Below, in pieces: positions 61,075 to 64,000 of a DNA stretch of 64,000 nt (the first letter of the stretch is position 1; each line of letters starts with the position of its first letter). A program made the translations under genes and the position numbers. This DNA is from Flavobacterium hydrocarbonoxydans (GTDB lineage Bacteria > Bacteroidota > Bacteroidia > Flavobacteriales > Flavobacteriaceae), in the NCBI RefSeq assembly GCF_009789235.1, contig NZ_WSTB01000010.1, forward strand, positions 62,001-126,000, written 5' to 3'. The notes under the pieces are model-generated. The model saw only the letters and a program-made list of their open reading frames with translations, made no database searches and was not told the origin of the DNA.

Positions 61075-61842
61075 ATGACCACACTCATCATAGAAGACGA
61101 AAAACCAGCAGCAAGATTATTACAACGAAAACTCGAAAAATTAGATATTTCGGTTACAACCATGCTGCATTCTGTAGAAGAATCCATTCATTGGTTTTCG
61201 AACAACGAACATCCGGATTTGATTTTTTTAGACATTCAGTTATCAGATGGTTTGTCGTTTGAGATTTTTGAGAAAATAGATATTAAAAGCGCTATTATTT
61301 TTACTACGGCTTATGACGAATATGCTTTAAAAGCTTTTAAACTCAACAGTATCGATTATCTTTTAAAGCCTATTGACGAAGATGATTTAGAAGTGGCCGT
61401 TGCAAAGTTTAAAACGCGTTTACCAAAACTACAAACAGAAAACACCAACCTTCAGTTTGATTTTGAACAGATTCGCAGAATGCTTTCTAACCCATTTGAG
61501 AAGAATTTCAAAAAACGTTTCACGGTTAAAATCGGCCAGCATCTAAAAGTGATTACTACTGATGAAATCGAATGTTTTTTTAGTGAAAACAAAGGTACTT
61601 ACATTCACACTTTCGATAATAGAAATTACTTAATCGACTCGACTTTAGAAATTTTAGAGCAAGAATTAGATATGAAAGATTTCTTTCGCGTAAGCAGGAA
61701 ATTTATTGTTCCGCTTCAGGCAATAAAGGAAATTCAGGTGTACACCAATTCACGATTAAAAGTGATCTTGCCCACTTATAAAGAAGATGAGGTAATTGTA
61801 AGCCGCGAAAAAGTACAGGATTTTAAGAGTTGGCTGGGCTAG
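61075..61842 (+). CDS. LytTR-type response regulator
   Basis: 255 residues. Receiver domain (1-115; IIEDEKPAA, phospho-acceptor Asp53 in LIFLDIQLSDGLSFEIF, Thr in FTTAYDEYALKAF, Lys in YLLKPIDEDD), then a LytTR DNA-binding domain (about 150-255; FTVKIGQHLKVITTDEIECF, VSRKFIVPLQAI, LPTYKEDEVIVSREKVQDF). It pairs with the LytS kinase encoded upstream; the 2TM genes between them are probably part of the same regulon. Its 3' end overlaps the convergent ctaA gene by 20 bases. Confidence 0.95.
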   Translation: MTTLIIEDEKPAARLLQRKLEKLDISVTTMLHSVEESIHWFSNNEHPDLIFLDIQLSDGLSFEIFEKIDIKSAIIFTTAYDEYALKAFKLNSIDYLLKPIDEDDLEVAVAKFKTRLPKLQTENTNLQFDFEQIRRMLSNPFEKNFKKRFTVKIGQHLKVITTDEIECFFSENKGTYIHTFDNRNYLIDSTLEILEQELDMKDFFRVSRKFIVPLQAIKEIQVYTNSRLKVILPTYKEDEVIVSREKVQDFKSWLG

Positions 61843-62848
61843 GTTTTTTGGATTCCAAAATCATGTAAAACTGAATTCCGAATAGGATAGAAGCCAATAC
61901 CAAATGTATCGCCTGACTTCCAAAAGGAAAATCAAAATACGCCATCGCAATTCCTGAAATAATTTCAATTCCGATAATGCCCATTACCCAGTTTATTTTT
62001 GAAAACCCTAAATTGAATTTTCTGTTTTTGTTGAATAAATACACATTTACTAATAAAACTAAAATAGAAAAAGAGCGATGAATATAAAACGAAACCGAAG
62101 GATTTTGTAACCAAAGAATACTTGCCGTCACACCATTTTTGACCTGTTCATCAACTGCCTGACGCACTTGCGTACCAATCGCAACCTGTATTAAAGTAAG
62201 TAAAAGCGAAAACAAAAGCAGTTTTTTGAAAGTCGCATTATAGGTTACAACGGCTAATTTTGGTCTTGCCAGTTGAATAATGTACAGAATTACAGCAACA
62301 ATGACCAAAGCCATTACCATGTGAATCGTAATTTTTATTGGGTTCAGTACTGAATAAACCACTTTGGCGCCCAACCATCCCTGAAAGCCCATCATAAAAA
62401 CGACCAGCCAGGAAAGTAAGGTGATTTTTTTGTTTTCTTTCCAAAATTTGAATGAAGCGATTGCCATCACGAAACAGCCCAATCCAGCTAAAGCACCAAC
62501 AAGGCGGTTGAGGTACTCTATCCAGGTGTGCAACGGATTGAAAATTGCGTAATCGTGTTTGGTATATTTTTCCCAATGCGAAGCATCAAAAGTACTTTGA
62601 GTGGTAAAATTGTCCTTCGCAACTAAAAGTGTTTCCTCTTTTATGATAACTTGTCCTTTTTCGAAAGTACGATTGGGTTCCCAGGTCAGTTCTTTTAAAT
62701 CTGTGGGCGGAATGTAATATCCAAAACATTTTGGCCAGTCCGGACAGCCCATTCCAGAGCCAGTCATACGAACCAAAGCTCCTGCAACAATTACTAAATA
62801 AACTAAAACTAATGCTGTTTTTGCGATTGTAGGGAAATGTTTTTTCAT
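61823..62848 (-). CDS. ctaA: Heme A synthase (CtaA/COX15)
   Basis: 341 residues with eight membrane helices, as in the COX15/CtaA family. The opening block reads ALVRMTGSGMGCPDWPKCFG (24-43). The conserved His pairs are seen in HTWIEYLNRLVGALAG (107-122) and in the later HMVMAL and IHRSFSIL segments. It converts heme O to heme A for cytochrome oxidase in the inner membrane. Alone in its direction; convergent with the LytTR gene. Confidence 0.93.
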   Translation of the reverse strand: MKKHFPTIAKTALVLVYLVIVAGALVRMTGSGMGCPDWPKCFGYYIPPTDLKELTWEPNRTFEKGQVIIKEETLLVAKDNFTTQSTFDASHWEKYTKHDYAIFNPLHTWIEYLNRLVGALAGLGCFVMAIASFKFWKENKKITLLSWLVVFMMGFQGWLGAKVVYSVLNPIKITIHMVMALVIVAVILYIIQLARPKLAVVTYNATFKKLLLFSLLLTLIQVAIGTQVRQAVDEQVKNGVTASILWLQNPSVSFYIHRSFSILVLLVNVYLFNKNRKFNLGFSKINWVMGIIGIEIISGIAMAYFDFPFGSQAIHLVLASILFGIQFYMILESKKPSPANS

Positions 62849-62894
62849 TCTTTTTTTAGTTACTAAGAATCTAAGTTATTCAGTTTCTAAGTTT

Positions 62895-63201
62895 TTATTT
62901 TATTGGAAAATTATCAGGATTTTGTCTCGTGTCCCAAATGTCAAGGACAACAATTTCAGTTGGTGTTATTTTATAAATTAGTTCAAAATGGCTGGCAATT
63001 TTTAGTCGAATATGTCGAACTTCAGATTTAATAGCGCTTTCAGGAAACTCTGCAACTTGTTTTAAAGATTGCTGAAATAAAGCATTTAGTTTTCTACTGT
63101 AAACTGTCGATTTGTTTCTTTTGTTCCAATTATAAAAAAATAGCGTATTTTGATTCTTTAGCAAAAGATGTCCATATTATTTTTCTTGCTCCTGGAACCA
63201 T
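62895..63201 (-). pseudogene. RelE/ParE-type toxin gene, probably frameshifted
   Basis: The C-terminal part is a RelE/ParE toxin (WNKRNKSTVYSRKLNAL, SEVRHIRLKIASHFELIYK, IVVLDIWDTRQNPDNF). The expected N-terminus, MVPGARKIIWTSFAKESKYA (ATG at 63201, overlapping the antitoxin end by 25 bases), lies in a different frame and stops after 23 codons. The two frames meet at a run of seven T on the minus strand (63140-63134); with six T the reading becomes one 101-residue protein. So the gene carries a +1 insertion in this copy, or the base count is a sequencing error, or slippage at the tract restores the frame. A TTG start at 63164 would give 89 residues but lacks the expected N-terminus. Confidence 0.78.
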
Positions 63202-63485
63202 TTTTCTAATTCAATTTGTGCTTCTTCATTTGAAATACAGTCTCCGTTTTCATATTGTTTTAGTACAATGTTTATTTTTTCTTGTTCTGCTTCAGAAAAA
63301 ACTCTTATGTCTTTATTTGCCAATTTTTGATATTCTAAAGCAGGTTCATTAACCAAATGACTTCTTACATCTGTTTCTGGATAGTTTTTCTCTATTAATA
63401 GCGTATTGATTTTTAATAACAAATCGATGTCATTACTATCAATTATAGCTTTTATCAATTCTATTTTTAAGTCAGAAGTATTCAT
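63177..63485 (-). CDS. Antitoxin of a type II toxin-antitoxin pair
   Basis: 102 residues, acidic and helical. N-terminal helix MNTSDLKIELIKAIIDSND; C-terminal VLKQYENGDCISNEEAQIEL, ending in a Trp and Gln/Glu-rich tail that would wrap the toxin. Fits the small addiction-module proteins that precede RelE/ParE toxins in Bacteroidota. It precedes the toxin gene and overlaps its likely original start. Autoregulation of the operon is expected but no operator was identified. Confidence 0.78.
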   Translation of the reverse strand: MNTSDLKIELIKAIIDSNDIDLLLKINTLLIEKNYPETDVRSHLVNEPALEYQKLANKDIRVFSEAEQEKINIVLKQYENGDCISNEEAQIELEKWFQEQEK

Positions 63486-63521
63486 AACTGTTTTTTTATA
63501 AAGTTAAAGAAAATAACGAAA

Positions 63522-64000
63522 CTAAACTTTCTTTAGACCCAACTTCTCAGCTCGTTTTAATATAAAATCATAAGCAGCCTGATATTCATTCGGTATATCA
63601 CCTTCCAGAATAGCTTCTTTTACCGCTTCTTTCAGCACTCCAATTTCGCGCGATGGTTGTAGATTAAAGATTTCCATAATTTCTTCACCCGAAATAGGCG
63701 GTTGAAAATTGCGAACATGATCACGTTCTTCAACTTCAACAATTTTCTTTCGAACAATATCAAAGTTTTTATGGTACTTCTTAAATTTTGCTGGATTTTT
63801 GGTGGTAATATCAGCTTCGCAAAGTGTCATTAAATCTTCAACATCTTCGCCAGCATCAAAAACCAAACGACGAACAGCACTGTCGGTCACAATATCCTGC
63901 GCCAAAACAATCGGGCGGGAACTCATAACAACCATTTTTTGCACAAATTTCATTTTGTGATTCAACGGCATGTGCAGGCGTTCGAAGATTTTCTTCGCCA
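63522..64000 (-). CDS. CCA tRNA nucleotidyltransferase, C-terminal part (start outside window)
   Basis: About 159 residues are visible and the gene continues past the right edge (the frame is open: AKKIFERLHMPLNHKMKFVQ). Blocks such as ARIVLAQDI-type PIVLAQDIVTDSAVRRLVFD, GEDVEDLMTLCEADITTKNP and HVRNFQPPISGEEIMEIFNL are those of the HD-containing C-terminal half of poly(A) polymerase/CCA-adding enzymes. The enzyme adds CCA to tRNA 3' ends, needed here since the visible tRNA genes do not encode CCA. The internal ATG at 63971 is not taken as the start. Confidence 0.85.
   Translation of the reverse strand, partial: AKKIFERLHMPLNHKMKFVQKMVVMSSRPIVLAQDIVTDSAVRRLVFDAGEDVEDLMTLCEADITTKNPAKFKKYHKNFDIVRKKIVEVEERDHVRNFQPPISGEEIMEIFNLQPSREIGVLKEAVKEAILEGDIPNEYQAAYDFILKRAEKLGLKKV

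Overview
The window is a stretch of an AT-rich chromosome of a flavobacterium (Bacteroidota, most likely genus Flavobacterium). The signs are SusC/SusD pairs, lipoproteins with Bacteroidota-style lipoboxes, a T9SS type B secreted protein, promoters of the TTG-N19-TAnnTTTG type, almost no Shine-Dalgarno sequences, and the intergenic repeats usual in this group. There is no phage, transposase, rRNA operon or CRISPR array.

Region 1 (1-15.7 kb) is a divergent beta-mannan utilisation locus. Leftward runs GH26 mannanase lipoprotein, GPH-family sugar symporter, GH130 mannosylglucose phosphorylase, and an AGE-family 2-epimerase that runs off the left edge. Rightward run an AraC regulator, SusC, SusD, two IPT-type surface glycan-binding lipoproteins (one with an added fasciclin domain), a hairpin, GH27 alpha-galactosidase and GH5 glucanase/mannanase, ending in a strong terminator. 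Together they describe surface capture and debranching of galacto/glucomannan, import, cutting to mannobiose, epimerisation to mannosylglucose and phosphorolysis to mannose-1-phosphate plus glucose.

Region 2 (15.7-36.6 kb) is mostly housekeeping and envelope genes: a bbp2-like porin, a lipoprotein amidase, rimO, a FadL-like protein, a Gly/Tyr-rich lipoprotein, proS, three tRNA-Glu, rpsT, a PAS histidine kinase with response regulator, typA/bipA, a T9SS type B protein, an ABC-2 exporter, a kinase-like hypothetical and a beta-propeller lipoprotein.

Region 3 (36.7-53.4 kb) holds a three-module lipoprotein (metallophosphoesterase, kinase-like, Omp85-type barrel), an HD-PycTM protein facing a large GAF protein, a nucleoid-associated protein, HPP and ClC membrane proteins, and a leftward string of small enzymes (VOC, two sugar acetyltransferases, YciI, DinB, nitrilase). 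Its intergenic spaces are full of REP-like, hairpin and Flavo-1-like elements.

Region 4 (53.5-64 kb) holds a TonB receptor, a second 21-bp tandem array, a VOC gene bracketed by two copies of a 193-bp MITE-like repeat, and then the most unusual cluster: a LytS-type kinase ending in a 2TM domain, five separate small 2TM-domain genes, and a LytTR response regulator. It closes with heme A synthase, a toxin-antitoxin pair whose toxin gene appears frameshifted at a T7 tract, and the C-terminal part of a CCA tRNA nucleotidyltransferase cut by the right edge.

Best candidates for something undescribed: the LytS/2TM-array/LytT operon, the HD-PycTM protein without a visible cyclase, and the phosphoesterase/kinase-like/Omp85 fusion. 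All functions are read from sequence by recognition of families; no searches were run.
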